From an uncultured Bifidobacterium sp. (GTDB lineage: Bacteria > Actinomycetota > Actinomycetes > Actinomycetales > Bifidobacteriaceae), in contig NZ_CALYOY010000004.1 in NCBI RefSeq assembly GCF_945269915.1, positions 1 to 64,000 of the forward strand: DNA of 64,000 nucleotides, given 5' to 3'. Under the pieces are notes generated by a model that searched no databases, was not told where the DNA came from, and saw nothing but the letters and a program-made list of their open reading frames with translations. Both the position numbers and the translations under genes were made by a program. This document shows positions 35,655 through 45,735 of the stretch, in pieces (within the stretch, counting starts at the first letter, position 1; each line of letters opens with the position of its first letter).

Positions 35655-36700
35655 AGGAGCCTCCTTGAGGTCCTGATCCAGTCGGCCAGCTCCCAGATCA
35701 GGAGAATCACCTCCACCAGGGCCAGGGGCCAGATCAGCGGGGTGACGTGTCGGCGGATCTTGGTCACCGTGGTCACCCGATATTGCTTCGAGGCCTTGGC
35801 CGTGGTTCCCGAATCAAGGGTGCGGCCCTTGTCAAGATGTTCGAACGAACCGCTCATCTCGTCGGCCAGGGCCTTCAGGTTCTTCTGATCCATGGTGGAG
35901 ATGCCGGGCTGACCGGTCTGGGGGTCCTTGACCCATTGATCATCACCCTCGGGGTGGGTGCCCTCAGTGCCCTCCAGGGTGTCCTGGCTGACGGGGATCC
36001 GGCCGCCCGTCGCGGATCCGGTTCCCAGCACGAAGGCGTCATCCAGGTAGGCGCGCAGGGTCGAGAAGGACCGCCGCGGATGGCTGCTCGTCTGTTCGCC
36101 ATCGGTGATCAGGTAGAGGAGGATCCGGTCGTCGGGATGCTGCTGCCTGGTCTCCTTCATGGAGATGACCAGCTGATCCAGGGGGGCGTCCAGGTTGGAC
36201 CCGGCCGACTGGGAGGTGGGTTCGGTCCGCAGACCCCGGCTCCAGTTTCCGATGGCCCGGTCATCCGGTGTCAGGGGGAGGTCCAGGGTGCCCGACATTC
36301 CGAAACGGAGGGCCGCAAAGGAGGCATCGGGGTAGGCCTTGGTCAGGTCGTCCACGGCCAGACGGGCGGCCTCCAGGCGCGAGATGTCGCTGTGGTCCCC
36401 GTAGGCGGCGTCCTTGACGGCCATGGAGCCGGTTACGTCGACGGCGATATAGACATCGGTGGCGTTGATGGCCCGGTTGGTGGTCTGGCTGACCACGCTG
36501 GGGGTCAGGACCATGAGGGCCAGCACCAGGACCATGACCGTCCGTCGAACCGTGGCCAGGGTCCCCGCATCCGTGTGCCCCTTGGCGCGGTGGTGCGTAA
36601 TGGGGATGGCCGCGGCCAGGAGCAGGAGGAGGGCAGTCAGTATTCCCCCGCCCGTCCATCCCAGGGAGGGGTCCAGGGTCAGACCGTTCAGTATGTTCAC
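35651..36700 (-). CDS. VWA-domain membrane protein (second of two)
   Basis: A 349-residue protein. Two N-terminal membrane segments precede a von Willebrand factor A domain whose metal-binding site reads DVTGS, a Thr variant of DxSxS. Further MIDAS-like YLITDGEQTSSHP follows, and a C-terminal membrane helix (LIWPLALVEVILLIWEL) ends it. This matches the BatA/BatB-like VWA proteins of MoxR-DUF58 operons. The start is GTG at 36700, overlapping the preceding stop as GTGA, with GGAGG eight bases upstream; the open frame beyond it is not used. It probably forms a membrane complex with the first VWA protein. Confidence 0.85.
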   Translation of the reverse strand: MNILNGLTLDPSLGWTGGGILTALLLLLAAAIPITHHRAKGHTDAGTLATVRRTVMVLVLALMVLTPSVVSQTTNRAINATDVYIAVDVTGSMAVKDAAYGDHSDISRLEAARLAVDDLTKAYPDASFAALRFGMSGTLDLPLTPDDRAIGNWSRGLRTEPTSQSAGSNLDAPLDQLVISMKETRQQHPDDRILLYLITDGEQTSSHPRRSFSTLRAYLDDAFVLGTGSATGGRIPVSQDTLEGTEGTHPEGDDQWVKDPQTGQPGISTMDQKNLKALADEMSGSFEHLDKGRTLDSGTTAKASKQYRVTTVTKIRRHVTPLIWPLALVEVILLIWELADWIRTSRRLL

Positions 36701-37791
36701 CGCTTCAGCCTCCAGACCAGAATCAGGTATCCACCCAGGGCCAGGCTCATGGCCAGGACCCACCAGCCGGGGGAGTCCACCAGGCTGGACTGTCTGACGG
36801 TACCCGGGTCGCCCCCGTGTCGTCGCTCGATCTGCCGGACCAGGGAGGCGATGGAGTCACCGTTCTGCTGGACCAGGAAGATGCCCTGATGCGATTCGAT
36901 CAGGCGACGCATCTCCTGGGTGCTCTCGTCCGAGAGGCTCTCCTTGGGGCCCGAGTAGAGACCATCCACGGCAATCCCGGTCCTGGCGGTCAGTTTGAGC
37001 GCCTCCTCCAGGGTGTAGGTGGGTTTGCCCGAGGTTACGTTGTCGGTGGCCAGAACCACCGAGGCGGCGCGGTCCTCGGCCTCCTCGCCCCTTCCCGACT
37101 CCTTGGTGGTGAAGCCGGGCAGGAGGGCGGCACAGCCGACCAGACCATCACCGATCAGGGAGGTGACATCCTTCCGGTTCTGGGTGCCCTCCAGCCAATC
37201 GCTGATGTCCTGGTACTGTTTATCGCTCATCTTGTCGATCTGGTCCTGGGACTGGACCCCCTTGAGGATCCGGTTGGCCCTGCGCAGTTCCTTGGTGACC
37301 ATGTCGTAGTCGTCGGTCAGGGGGAAGACGGTCCGTGATGTGGAGTTGAAGATGCTCAGGGCGATTCGTTCCCCCTTGAACCTTCCGACCAGGTCCAGGT
37401 AGGAGACCAGGACCTCCCGGTCGTAGGGGAGGGTGGATCCGGAGACGTCCAGGCAGAGGACGATATCCCGGCTGTGCCCGGTTTCCTCGGTCGTATCTAC
37501 GGTTGAGGGGCGCCCCGCCAGACAGATGCCGGCCAGGAGGGTCAGGACCAGAAGGAGACAGGCCAACCGGCCCAGGTTGCGCCACTGGTGGAAGAGACGG
37601 ATGCCGGCCTCGGTGTTGAGGTCCTCATCCAGGCTCCAGACCTCGATGCGGGATCGCTCGTCTTGACCGGACTGCCTGGCCCGGTTCCGTCTGGCCTCCA
37701 TCCAGAGGACCGCCAGGACCACCCCTATCGCAAGAACCAGGCCCAGGGCCATGATCCAGGGCCAACGCCAGGTCACCCGACCGATGTTCAT
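36697..37791 (-). CDS. VWA-domain membrane protein (first of two)
   Basis: A 364-residue protein with two N-terminal membrane helices (about 14-33 and 77-96). A VWA domain follows with an intact MIDAS, LCLDVSGSTLPYDRE, and VVLATDNVTSGKP; a C-terminal helix is also present. It lies in the MoxR-DUF58-VWA row. ATG at 37791 overlaps the preceding stop (TGATG) with AGGTGG six bases upstream, so translation is coupled. Known MoxR-VWA systems assemble metal-dependent or envelope complexes; the client here is unknown. Confidence 0.85.
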   Translation of the reverse strand: MNIGRVTWRWPWIMALGLVLAIGVVLAVLWMEARRNRARQSGQDERSRIEVWSLDEDLNTEAGIRLFHQWRNLGRLACLLLVLTLLAGICLAGRPSTVDTTEETGHSRDIVLCLDVSGSTLPYDREVLVSYLDLVGRFKGERIALSIFNSTSRTVFPLTDDYDMVTKELRRANRILKGVQSQDQIDKMSDKQYQDISDWLEGTQNRKDVTSLIGDGLVGCAALLPGFTTKESGRGEEAEDRAASVVLATDNVTSGKPTYTLEEALKLTARTGIAVDGLYSGPKESLSDESTQEMRRLIESHQGIFLVQQNGDSIASLVRQIERRHGGDPGTVRQSSLVDSPGWWVLAMSLALGGYLILVWRLKR

Positions 37792-38321
37792 CAGCGCCAC
37801 CTTTCGATCAGGGACCGCACCCAGTTGGCGGCCTCATCCACGCCGACGGTGTCGCTGGCGGTAAGGCTCGCCGGAGAGGCGAATTCAGGGGGGTAGAGGG
37901 CATCGATGGTCTGACGGAGGAGGTCCAGGCCCTGTGAGGTGCTGTTGGTCCTGGGCTGGGTCTTGATTTCGGTCAGGGTCTTCGTGCTCATGTCCTGGTT
38001 CCAGGACTGGGAGGCGAATCGTCGGGCTATTCCCGCCAGGTCCTTCATGGCCTGGTCCCGGGTCAGTCTGCCGTCCCCATGGTCGGCCACCACCTGGTCG
38101 ATTTGTCGCAGCCAGTCTTTTTTGGGGCTGACCGATGTATGGTTCCCCCTCTGGTCCTGGCCCCTTCTGTGGAACCTGGGTAGGAAGATGGCCAGGGCGA
38201 TGGTCAGGACGGTCAGGAAAATGCAGGTCAGGGTAAGGCTGAGAAGCCACCTGGGTTCCTCCATGAAGGGAAGCGGCTGCATCTGCTGGGCGAGTATCGG
38301 TTGGTTCTGCATGCTTGTCAC
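37791..38321 (-). CDS. Small membrane protein of the MoxR-DUF58-VWA operon
   Basis: A 176-residue protein with one membrane segment (about 26-48) and a cytoplasmic C-terminal region rich in charged helices. Its place between DUF58 and VWA genes corresponds to the DUF4381-like membrane proteins of such operons elsewhere, though sequence similarity is not obvious by eye. The start is GTG at 38321, overlapping the DUF58 stop (GTGA), with GGAGG about nine bases upstream. Function is unknown. Confidence 0.75.
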   Translation of the reverse strand: MTSMQNQPILAQQMQPLPFMEEPRWLLSLTLTCIFLTVLTIALAIFLPRFHRRGQDQRGNHTSVSPKKDWLRQIDQVVADHGDGRLTRDQAMKDLAGIARRFASQSWNQDMSTKTLTEIKTQPRTNSTSQGLDLLRQTIDALYPPEFASPASLTASDTVGVDEAANWVRSLIERWR

Positions 38322-39295
38322 CGACCCGACCTCCCGGATATGGGAGCGGTGGTCGGACCCGCCGCGGAACGCCTGGCCGAATATCCGGCGGAAACCGTGG
38401 GGAGGGTGATCGACAGGAGGTGGATGAACTGTTCGAACATGGCCTGACTGGATTCGGCACGGACCAGGGTGGAACCGCTCCGCGCCAGTTCATGCCGCAG
38501 GGCCGCCGCCACATACCCACGGTGGACCGCCACTTCCTGGCCGGTCCGTTCGGTCCGGAGGAAGGCCGGAACCTTGCGTCCCGACTGTGCCTCAAGGATG
38601 GGGCCCAGGTCTTCCTCCGGACGGAGAGGGTTGAGTAGGCGAACCGAGGCCAGGCTCAGTGGGTGGGTCTGGGTCAGTCGACGAATCGTGGCCAGATGGT
38701 CCTCGTGCAGGGCGGTCTCGTCCGTGGCCAGGACCAGGAGGGCGTGTCGATCCCGGATCTTGAGGGCAAAATCCAGGAGGGCCCCGATGTTTCTGGAATC
38801 ACTCCGGCGGTTCATGACGGCACGATCCAAGGTCTGTTCGAACCGGGCGAATCCTCCGCGGCAGGGTATGCGGGTGATGGTGGAACTGTCGGCCAAAACC
38901 AGACAGACCTCGTCGGAACGTCTCAGGGAGAGGGCTGCGAACATGCAGAGGGCATTGGCCGCCACCTGGATGGCCTCTTCCCCGCTGGGGCAGTTTCCGG
39001 TCATCTCGCGTCCCACGTCGAGGAGGAGCCAGACCTTGCTGGTCAGCTGTCGATCCTTGTCGACCACCATGGGCCTACCGGTCTTGGCGCTGGATTTCCA
39101 GTCGATCAGCCGGGTCTCGTCGCCGGGTTCGTAGGTTCGGATTCCGGCGATGTCGTAGCCGTTTCCCCGCATTACCGAGGGGTGTTCTCCCTCGAGGATA
39201 CCCATGGCCTTGCGCACGGTCGGCAGGCTCATGCTGGACCCCAGCGCTTCGATTCGCCTCCGGACCGGGTCCCGGTGCCCAAGGTCATGGATCAT
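38318..39295 (-). CDS. DUF58 domain protein
   Basis: A 325-residue cytoplasmic protein. The DUF58 signature IRTYEPGDETRLIDWKSSAK is clear, followed by a VWA-like fold (VWLLLDVGREM). DUF58 proteins nearly always accompany MoxR ATPases and VWA proteins. Its ATG overlaps the moxR stop (ATGA), and its own stop overlaps the next gene. The C-terminus is Ser/Arg-rich. A scaffold or client-adapter role in the MoxR chaperone complex is inferred from the family. Confidence 0.88.
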   Translation of the reverse strand: MIHDLGHRDPVRRRIEALGSSMSLPTVRKAMGILEGEHPSVMRGNGYDIAGIRTYEPGDETRLIDWKSSAKTGRPMVVDKDRQLTSKVWLLLDVGREMTGNCPSGEEAIQVAANALCMFAALSLRRSDEVCLVLADSSTITRIPCRGGFARFEQTLDRAVMNRRSDSRNIGALLDFALKIRDRHALLVLATDETALHEDHLATIRRLTQTHPLSLASVRLLNPLRPEEDLGPILEAQSGRKVPAFLRTERTGQEVAVHRGYVAAALRHELARSGSTLVRAESSQAMFEQFIHLLSITLPTVSAGYSARRSAAGPTTAPISGRSGR

Positions 39296-40356
39296 GGTAC
39301 GGGTACCGTTTCCAGGATCGTATCGACGATGTCGTCGCTGCTGACCCCGTCGGCCATGGCCTCGAAGGTGAGCAGGATGCGGTGGCGGAGGACCTGGTGG
39401 GCGAATCCTTTCAGGTCTTCGGGAACCACGAAGTCACGGCCGCTGATCAGGGCGTGGGCCTGACCGATGCGAATCAGGGCGATCGAGGCCCTGGGGCTGG
39501 CACCGAGACGGACCTGTGAGGAAAGACCCTGAATGGGTTTGGGGCCGTCGCCGCGGCTGGTGGCCGCCAGATCGACCGCATACCGCATGATCGGCTCGGC
39601 CACGTGGACCCGACGTGCGTTGCGACGGAGGAACTCCACGTCGGCGATGGTCAGCCTGCCCTGGTCGTCGGCCAGGGGCATGTCGGTGCCCCGGCTGGCC
39701 AGGAGCTGGAGCATCCGGGTTTCCTGGTCCGTGTCCGGGTAGGTCATGACGGCCTTGAGCATGAACCTGTCCATCTGGGCCTCGGGCAGGTTGTAGGTGC
39801 CCTCCTCCTCGATGGGGTTCTGGGTGGCGATGACCATGAAGGGCTGGGGAAGGTCGATCCGCTGCCCGCCGATGGTGGTGGCCCCCTCCGCCATGGCCTC
39901 CAACATGGCCGACTGGGTCTTGGCGTTGGAGCGGTTGATCTCGTCAAGGAGGACGAAGTTGGCGTGGATGGGTCCCAGCTTGGTGGAGAAACGTTGGTTG
40001 GAGAAGTCATAGACCTGGGTGCCCACCAGGTCGGAGGGCATCAGGTCTGGGGTGCACTGGACCCGCTTGAAGCTGCCTGAGACCGATGTGGCCAGGGTCT
40101 GGGCGGCAGTGGTCTTGGCCAGGCCCGGCACGGACTCGATCAGGATGTGTCCCGAGGCCACCAGGGTCACGATCAGCGCCTCGCGCAGTCCCTCCTGGCC
40201 AACCAGGTTTTTGGCGAACCGGGTTCGAATCCGGTCGACCAGCTGTCGGGAACGTTGCAGGTCGTCGCTGCTGACCAGGGTCGTGGCCTGGCCCCGATGG
40301 GGCTGGACCGGTTGCTGTGCACTTGGTCTTGGTGGGAATAAAGCCATAGGTGCCAT
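39292..40356 (-). CDS. MoxR-family AAA+ ATPase
   Basis: A 354-residue AAA+ protein. Walker A is ESVPGLAKTT, Walker B is VLLDEINRSN, and the MoxR signature ATQNPIEEEGTYNLPEAQMDRF is complete, with an Arg-finger region and C-terminal lid. MoxR ATPases act as chaperones that mature or activate VWA-protein complexes. It is the first gene of a six-gene, start-stop-overlapping row on the minus strand. It starts 71 bases after uracil-DNA glycosylase and may share its transcript. AGGAAAG lies ten bases upstream. Confidence 0.92.
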   Translation of the reverse strand: MAPMALFPPRPSAQQPVQPHRGQATTLVSSDDLQRSRQLVDRIRTRFAKNLVGQEGLREALIVTLVASGHILIESVPGLAKTTAAQTLATSVSGSFKRVQCTPDLMPSDLVGTQVYDFSNQRFSTKLGPIHANFVLLDEINRSNAKTQSAMLEAMAEGATTIGGQRIDLPQPFMVIATQNPIEEEGTYNLPEAQMDRFMLKAVMTYPDTDQETRMLQLLASRGTDMPLADDQGRLTIADVEFLRRNARRVHVAEPIMRYAVDLAATSRGDGPKPIQGLSSQVRLGASPRASIALIRIGQAHALISGRDFVVPEDLKGFAHQVLRHRILLTFEAMADGVSSDDIVDTILETVPVP

Positions 40357-40426
40357 GGTAATGGTCTTTCCTGACGAGGAGGGCGAAGGCCACCTTGGAT
40401 GGCCCCCTGCCGGGGAGGGGCCGGAC

Positions 40427-41215
40427 TCAGGTCAGGGACCAGTCGATTGGCTCTGCCCCCATGCTTTCCAGGGCCTGGTTGGCCTTGGAGAAAGGCTTGG
40501 ACCCGAAGAAACCATACCTGGCCGACATGGGGCTGGGATGGGGGGACTTGATGATGGCGGCCCTGGTCAGCAGGGGCTCCAGACTCTGTGCCTGTCGTCC
40601 CCAGAGGATGGCCACCAGGGGGAGGGGTCGGCCTTGTGCATCCTGCCGGTCGTTCAGGGCCCGGATGGCCTCGTCGGTGATCTCCTCCCACCCCCTGCCG
40701 CGGTGGCTGGCGGGTTTGCCCACGCGCACGGTCAGGCACCTGTTGAGGAGCATGACACCACGTCGGGTCCAGGGTGTCAGGTCACCATTGGAGGGGGTGG
40801 GCAGGCCCAGGTCATCGTTCAGTTCCGTGTAGATGTTGCGCAGGGAACCCGGGATGGGGCTGACTGCCGGATCCACGCAGAAGCTGAGACCGACCGGGTT
40901 GCCGGGGGTGGGGTAGGGGTCCTGGCCGACGATCAGGACCTTGATGGAATCGAAGGGGATGGTGAAGGCCCGGAGGATGTTCTTGCTGGCGGGCAGGTAG
41001 GGGTGCCCTTGGGCCAGCTCCTGGCGCAGGAAATCACCCATGCGGTGGATGTTCGGTTCCACCGGGGCCAGTGCCGTGGCCCAGCCTGGATCGACCAGTT
41101 CGGCCAGGGGTTTGCGGGTGGTGTGCCCCTGTTCCCGGGGGATGGTCTGATGGGTGGTCTCCGAACCTGACCGTGACTCGCCCGAGGGGAAGTGGAATGG
41201 CTGGTCTGTGTTCAT
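40427..41215 (-). CDS. ung: Uracil-DNA glycosylase, family 1
   Basis: A 262-residue repair enzyme removing uracil from DNA. Its active-site loop is [17 protein letters not shown], with the catalytic Asp in QDPYP, and its second loop is [18 protein letters not shown]. About 35 extra polar residues precede the core. The start at 41215 (MNTDQPFH) is chosen because TATAGT lies exactly six bases before the ATG, placing the transcription start at or next to the A of ATG. No Shine-Dalgarno is present, so the mRNA looks leaderless. Confidence 0.95.
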   Translation of the reverse strand: MNTDQPFHFPSGESRSGSETTHQTIPREQGHTTRKPLAELVDPGWATALAPVEPNIHRMGDFLRQELAQGHPYLPASKNILRAFTIPFDSIKVLIVGQDPYPTPGNPVGLSFCVDPAVSPIPGSLRNIYTELNDDLGLPTPSNGDLTPWTRRGVMLLNRCLTVRVGKPASHRGRGWEEITDEAIRALNDRQDAQGRPLPLVAILWGRQAQSLEPLLTRAAIIKSPHPSPMSARYGFFGSKPFSKANQALESMGAEPIDWSLT

Positions 41216-41221
41216 GTGGCC

Positions 41222-41227
41222 ACTATA
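41222..41227 (-). promoter_or_regulatory. -10 element of a leaderless ung promoter
   Basis: On the minus strand TATAGT is followed by six bases and then the ung ATG. No clear -35 is present at 17 bases. The spacing would start the mRNA on the start codon. Confidence 0.45.
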
Positions 41228-41275
41228 ACGCGTCGGGGAATCGTGAGGACCGGTCGGGTTCCATCCGGTCATGAC

Positions 41276-41304
41276 CTGACTGCCCGCTAGGCTTTACATA
41301 TAAT
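41276..41304 (+). promoter_or_regulatory. Promoter of the LytR_C-domain gene
   Basis: CTGACT (41276-41281), 17 bases, then a consensus TATAAT (41299-41304). The start codon at 41338 follows a GAGGAG ribosome site, giving a leader of about 27 nt. Confidence 0.6.
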
Positions 41305-41337
41305 AGTGCCGGGTTCAGGCGAGCAGAGGAGTGTTTT

Positions 41338-41964
41338 ATGGCTAGCAATCAGGTCGATCAGGCCGACAAGTCGCCCCAGGGCCAGGATGAATTCGACAAT
41401 CCTCCCAGAGGGCCGGTCGGTGTGCATCGTGGTCCCAAGTCCTTGGGTGTCCGGGCCCTGCCGTACCTGATTGTGGTTCTTCTCGCGGTAGTGTGTGGTA
41501 TCGGTGTTTGGGCCGGTGTCAGCGGGATCCTTCCCTGGCAGCAGCAGAAGCCGACATCCACCACCCAGGTCATCAGGAAGCCTTCCGCCAGCAAGGACTC
41601 CACATCCACGCCGAGCGAGAGGAACGAGGCCACCACGGCCCCGTCCACGCCGCCCGCCCAGACGCCAAGTCAAACGCCTCCCACGCCGGCTCCGGTGGTC
41701 AACAGGAACACCCAGGTCCTGGTCGTCAACGGCACCCGAACCAGTGGATATGCGGCCAGCAAACGCCAGGTCCTGGTCAATGCCGGCTATGGGGCTGTCA
41801 CTGCCAGCAATCCGACCGGGAACCTGCCTGCCGCCAATGTGGTCCGGTATCAGAATGAGGCCGACAAGGCCACCGCTCAGGATGTGGCCAACCAGCTCGG
41901 CATCGCCCAGGTGGAGCAGTCCGCCGCTGCCGGAAGCCCCATTGAGGTCGTCCTTGTCCAGTAG
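41338..41964 (+). CDS. Membrane-anchored LytR C-terminal-domain protein
   Basis: A 208-residue envelope protein. Order: cytoplasmic N-terminus (1-38), one membrane helix (about 39-62), an extracellular Pro/Thr/Ser-rich linker (65-120), then a LytR_C domain (VLVVNGT to the C-terminal EVVLVQ). LytR_C domains are found at the end of some LCP wall-polymer ligases; here the catalytic LCP part is absent, so it probably has an accessory wall-associated role. GAGGAG is upstream of the ATG, and a consensus promoter precedes it. It diverges from ung. Confidence 0.85.
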   Translation: MASNQVDQADKSPQGQDEFDNPPRGPVGVHRGPKSLGVRALPYLIVVLLAVVCGIGVWAGVSGILPWQQQKPTSTTQVIRKPSASKDSTSTPSERNEATTAPSTPPAQTPSQTPPTPAPVVNRNTQVLVVNGTRTSGYAASKRQVLVNAGYGAVTASNPTGNLPAANVVRYQNEADKATAQDVANQLGIAQVEQSAAAGSPIEVVLVQ

Positions 41965-42024
41965 TGGCCCTGTCTCGAATACCCATAGATGGGCGGTACG
42001 GGTCTCACAGTCTGATATTTTGAA

Positions 42025-42055
42025 TTGGCGTTTCTTCCATTGGTTGTCATATACT
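42025..42055 (+). promoter_or_regulatory. Candidate promoter of the cold-shock gene
   Basis: TTGGCG (42025-42030), a 19-base spacer and TATACT (42050-42055). It predicts a leader of about 65-70 nt before the csp start, which fits cold-shock mRNAs that use long structured leaders. Confidence 0.45.
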
Positions 42056-42129
42056 GGGCGTGCCGACCAGACAGATACGGTCAGTCTCGTATCTGCTGTG
42101 ACGCGGCACCTATGTTAAGGAAGTTAGTT

Positions 42130-42333
42130 ATGGCACAAGGCACTGTGAAATTCTTCAGCGCTGGCAAGGGTTACGGATTCATCAACCCCGACGATGGCGG
42201 GGAGGATGTCTTCGTTCACTATTCGGCTATTCAGTCGGATGGGTTCAAGACCCTTGATGAGGGAGATAAGGTCGAATATCAGGTTGAGCAGGGCCCCAAG
42301 GGTCTTCAGGCAACCGAGGTCACCAAGATCTGA
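42130..42333 (+). CDS. cspA: Cold-shock protein, short form
   Basis: A 67-residue single cold-shock domain. It starts [18 protein letters not shown], giving RNP1-like GKGYGFI, with RNP2-like DVFVHYSAI. It binds single-stranded RNA/DNA and acts as an RNA chaperone. ATG at 42130 has AAGGAAG seven bases upstream; the longer frame is leader. A clear Rho-independent terminator follows, so it is monocistronic and separate from groEL. Confidence 0.96.
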   Translation: MAQGTVKFFSAGKGYGFINPDDGGEDVFVHYSAIQSDGFKTLDEGDKVEYQVEQGPKGLQATEVTKI

Positions 42334-42360
42334 TTGTCGTTCTGAATTCGTCTTTCCTAA

Positions 42361-42387
42361 GGCCCTGGTCTGACCGGGGTCTTTTTT
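42361..42387 (+). terminator. Rho-independent terminator of cspA
   Basis: GGCCCTGG (42361-42368) pairs with CCGGGGTC (42374-42381) through Watson-Crick and G-U pairs around a 5-base loop. A run of T follows directly. Confidence 0.85.
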
Positions 42388-42557
42388 ATGCCATGGTCCG
42401 TCCTTTCCATCCGCTCGTATCCGTGGGCCGCAGACGGCAATCTGCGCGTCTGCTTGATATTGCCGCGCCAGGCCGCGGAATTGCCCGATTCCTGCCGCCC
42501 CATTCCAATATTCCCTTTGCTGAAGTTTCTAGCCAGAAGCATATTTACCCATCCATG

Positions 42558-42584
42558 TTGGCACTCTGGGGGTTCGAGTGCTAA
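42558..42584 (+). promoter_or_regulatory. CIRCE element 1 (HrcA operator)
   Basis: TTGGCACTC (42558-42566), nine bases, GAGTGCTAA (42576-42584). This differs from the CIRCE consensus TTAGCACTC-N9-GAGTGCTAA at one base. HrcA binding here would block groEL transcription. Confidence 0.92.
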
Positions 42585-42593
42585 TCTGCTGAA

Positions 42594-44313
<1,720 letters not shown>

Positions 44314-44375
44314 TAGCCCTGTGATGTGCCGGACCTGACCTGTGTCGGGACCCGGTTCTCATCCCGGTTGTATGC

Positions 44376-44415
44376 ACAGACCGCCATTTCCCCGTTCGGG
44401 GGAGTGGCGGTCTGT
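44376..44415. terminator. Hairpin between groEL and the WXG100 gene
   Basis: ACAGACCGCCA (44376-44386) and TGGCGGTCTGT (44405-44415) are exact complements, with an inner CCC/GGG pairing. The position suits termination of convergent groEL and WXG100 transcripts; T tracts are weak. Confidence 0.65.
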
Positions 44416-44518
44416 TGTACATTGTGTCCCAGCAGAGGATCTGATTGCTTTGCGCCCCTGGGGGATGTGACGGGGTCTGCCGGGGAGGATCCCGGGCTAT
44501 GTTCAGGCCTGCGCCCGG

Positions 44519-44812
44519 TCAGGAGCCGGAGAAGAGTCTGGTGGCTTGGTCCTCGGTATCCGAGTAAAGGGTGGACGCTTGGGTAAGGGCCGACTGGATA
44601 CCCTCCAGGGCCTCCTCCATCTGCTGCTGGGAGGTTCTCCACTGCTCGGCGACCGTTCCGAATTGCGTGGCGGCGCCACCCGTCCAGACCCCCTGCAGGT
44701 TGTCGAGATTGGTGTACATACCCGACACGGCGTCGCGGATGGAGGCAACAGATGAGCGGACTGCCCCGGCGGCCGATTGAATCTCCTCCGAGTCGACTTG
44801 AAACTGTGGCAT
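44519..44812 (-). CDS. WXG100 family protein (orphan)
   Basis: A 97-residue, helix-turn-helix ESAT-6-like protein with Trp43-Thr-Gly45 in QGVWTGGAATQF. No signal peptide is present. Family members are usually exported by type VII systems as dimers. The start at 44812 (MPQFQVDSEEIQ) has GAAAGGA six bases upstream. It is alone on the minus strand between groEL and a divergent TPM gene; no EccC-type ATPase lies in the window. A C-terminal YxxxD/E-like sequence YSDTED is present at the end of helix two, as in exported members. Confidence 0.9.
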   Translation of the reverse strand: MPQFQVDSEEIQSAAGAVRSSVASIRDAVSGMYTNLDNLQGVWTGGAATQFGTVAEQWRTSQQQMEEALEGIQSALTQASTLYSDTEDQATRLFSGS

Positions 44813-44946
44813 GATGGTCCTTTCTGTAGGTAAGTGGTGATGCCTGCGCGACACGGCAGGGAAGAACCACTACTCTGGACCATATGGCAGTTCAGCATGA
44901 CGGTTTTCTTTCACGGAGCCATGTGGTCGAACGTGGCACTATCACC

Positions 44947-45681
44947 ATGACGGGTTTCCCGGGTGGTCGCAGGGAGGGGTTGGTCCGTCTGGTCACCTCC
45001 CTCCTTACCCTGGTGGCGCTTGTCTTCCCTCTGGCCGGCGGTGTTGAAGCCGTCGCGGCGGAAGGCCGGCAGGCCTCCGAGGAGGGAACCATCTCGGACC
45101 AGATCACCGATACCCAGAATCTCCTGGGGTCCGACGCCGGGTCGGTCGCCGATGCCGTCGAGTCCACCAAGGAGGAGACCGGTGTTTCGGTCCGTCTTCT
45201 GTATCTGCCCAGCTTCTATCAGAAAATGAAGCCCGAGGCCTGGGCCAAGCAGGTTTTGAGGTCCATGAAGCCAGCCCCCAATACGGTTCTCCTGGCAGTC
45301 GCCTCCCAGGATGGCAAGATGGTTGTGGCCGTCTCCAGCAACTCCGACGACTGGCTGAAGGATCAGAAGACCGTCGACCAGCTCTCCCAGGATGCCCTCG
45401 GGCCGATCAGCAAGGCCGGCAATCCGGACTGGGTCGGTTCCGCCAAGGCCTTGATGGACGGTATCTCACGGATCGACAGGGAGCGCAAACAGCATCGCCG
45501 AATCATCCTGATTGTCCTGATTGCTGTGGTGGTTGTGGTTCTGGCCCTTACCATGGCCGGGCTCGTCTGGTGGCTGAGGCGGAAGAACAGGAAGGCCGAG
45601 AGCGCAGCCGACGATTCAGGTGACCCGGATACCGGCAAGAGGTCTGGGAGCAGTACCGGCAGGGATTCTGAAACCAGGTCG
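44947..45681 (+). pseudogene. placeholder removed: see TPM-domain CDS entry
   Basis: This entry is not a claim of a pseudogene. The coordinates are the portion of the TPM-domain gene that encodes the domain, helix and start of the tail; the intact gene is annotated in the next entry. Confidence 0.01.
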
Positions 45682-45735
45682 GGTCCGGTGGCCGGGGATG
45701 ACCCCGGCGATAAGCCGGGCGCTGAGACTGCATGA
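44947..45735 (+). CDS. TPM-domain membrane protein with signal peptide
   Basis: A 262-residue protein. An N-terminal signal peptide (Arg-rich start, then LVTSLLTLVALVFPLAGG, likely cleavage after AVAA) precedes a TPM domain (TLP18.3/Psb32/MOLO-1) at about 45-165. A membrane helix (IILIVLIAVVVVVLALTMAG) and a polar cytoplasmic tail follow. TPM proteins act in membrane complex maintenance; the precise role is unknown. Start choice: ATG 44947 gives a normal signal peptide; in-frame ATG 44884 would add 21 polar residues. Neither has a Shine-Dalgarno. It is divergent from the WXG100 gene. Confidence 0.8.
   Translation: MTGFPGGRREGLVRLVTSLLTLVALVFPLAGGVEAVAAEGRQASEEGTISDQITDTQNLLGSDAGSVADAVESTKEETGVSVRLLYLPSFYQKMKPEAWAKQVLRSMKPAPNTVLLAVASQDGKMVVAVSSNSDDWLKDQKTVDQLSQDALGPISKAGNPDWVGSAKALMDGISRIDRERKQHRRIILIVLIAVVVVVLALTMAGLVWWLRRKNRKAESAADDSGDPDTGKRSGSSTGRDSETRSGPVAGDDPGDKPGAETA

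Noticed and set aside
39292-40356. Altered Walker A (ESVPGLAKT) in the MoxR ATPase as an inactivating change
   Set aside because: MoxR proteins vary at the first position of this loop; the Lys-Thr pair and the other motifs are intact.
44947-45681. Entry typed pseudogene over the TPM-domain gene
   Set aside because: The feature list contains a near-zero-confidence entry here that should be ignored: the TPM-domain gene is intact, with no frameshift or premature stop, and is annotated as a CDS at 44947-45735.
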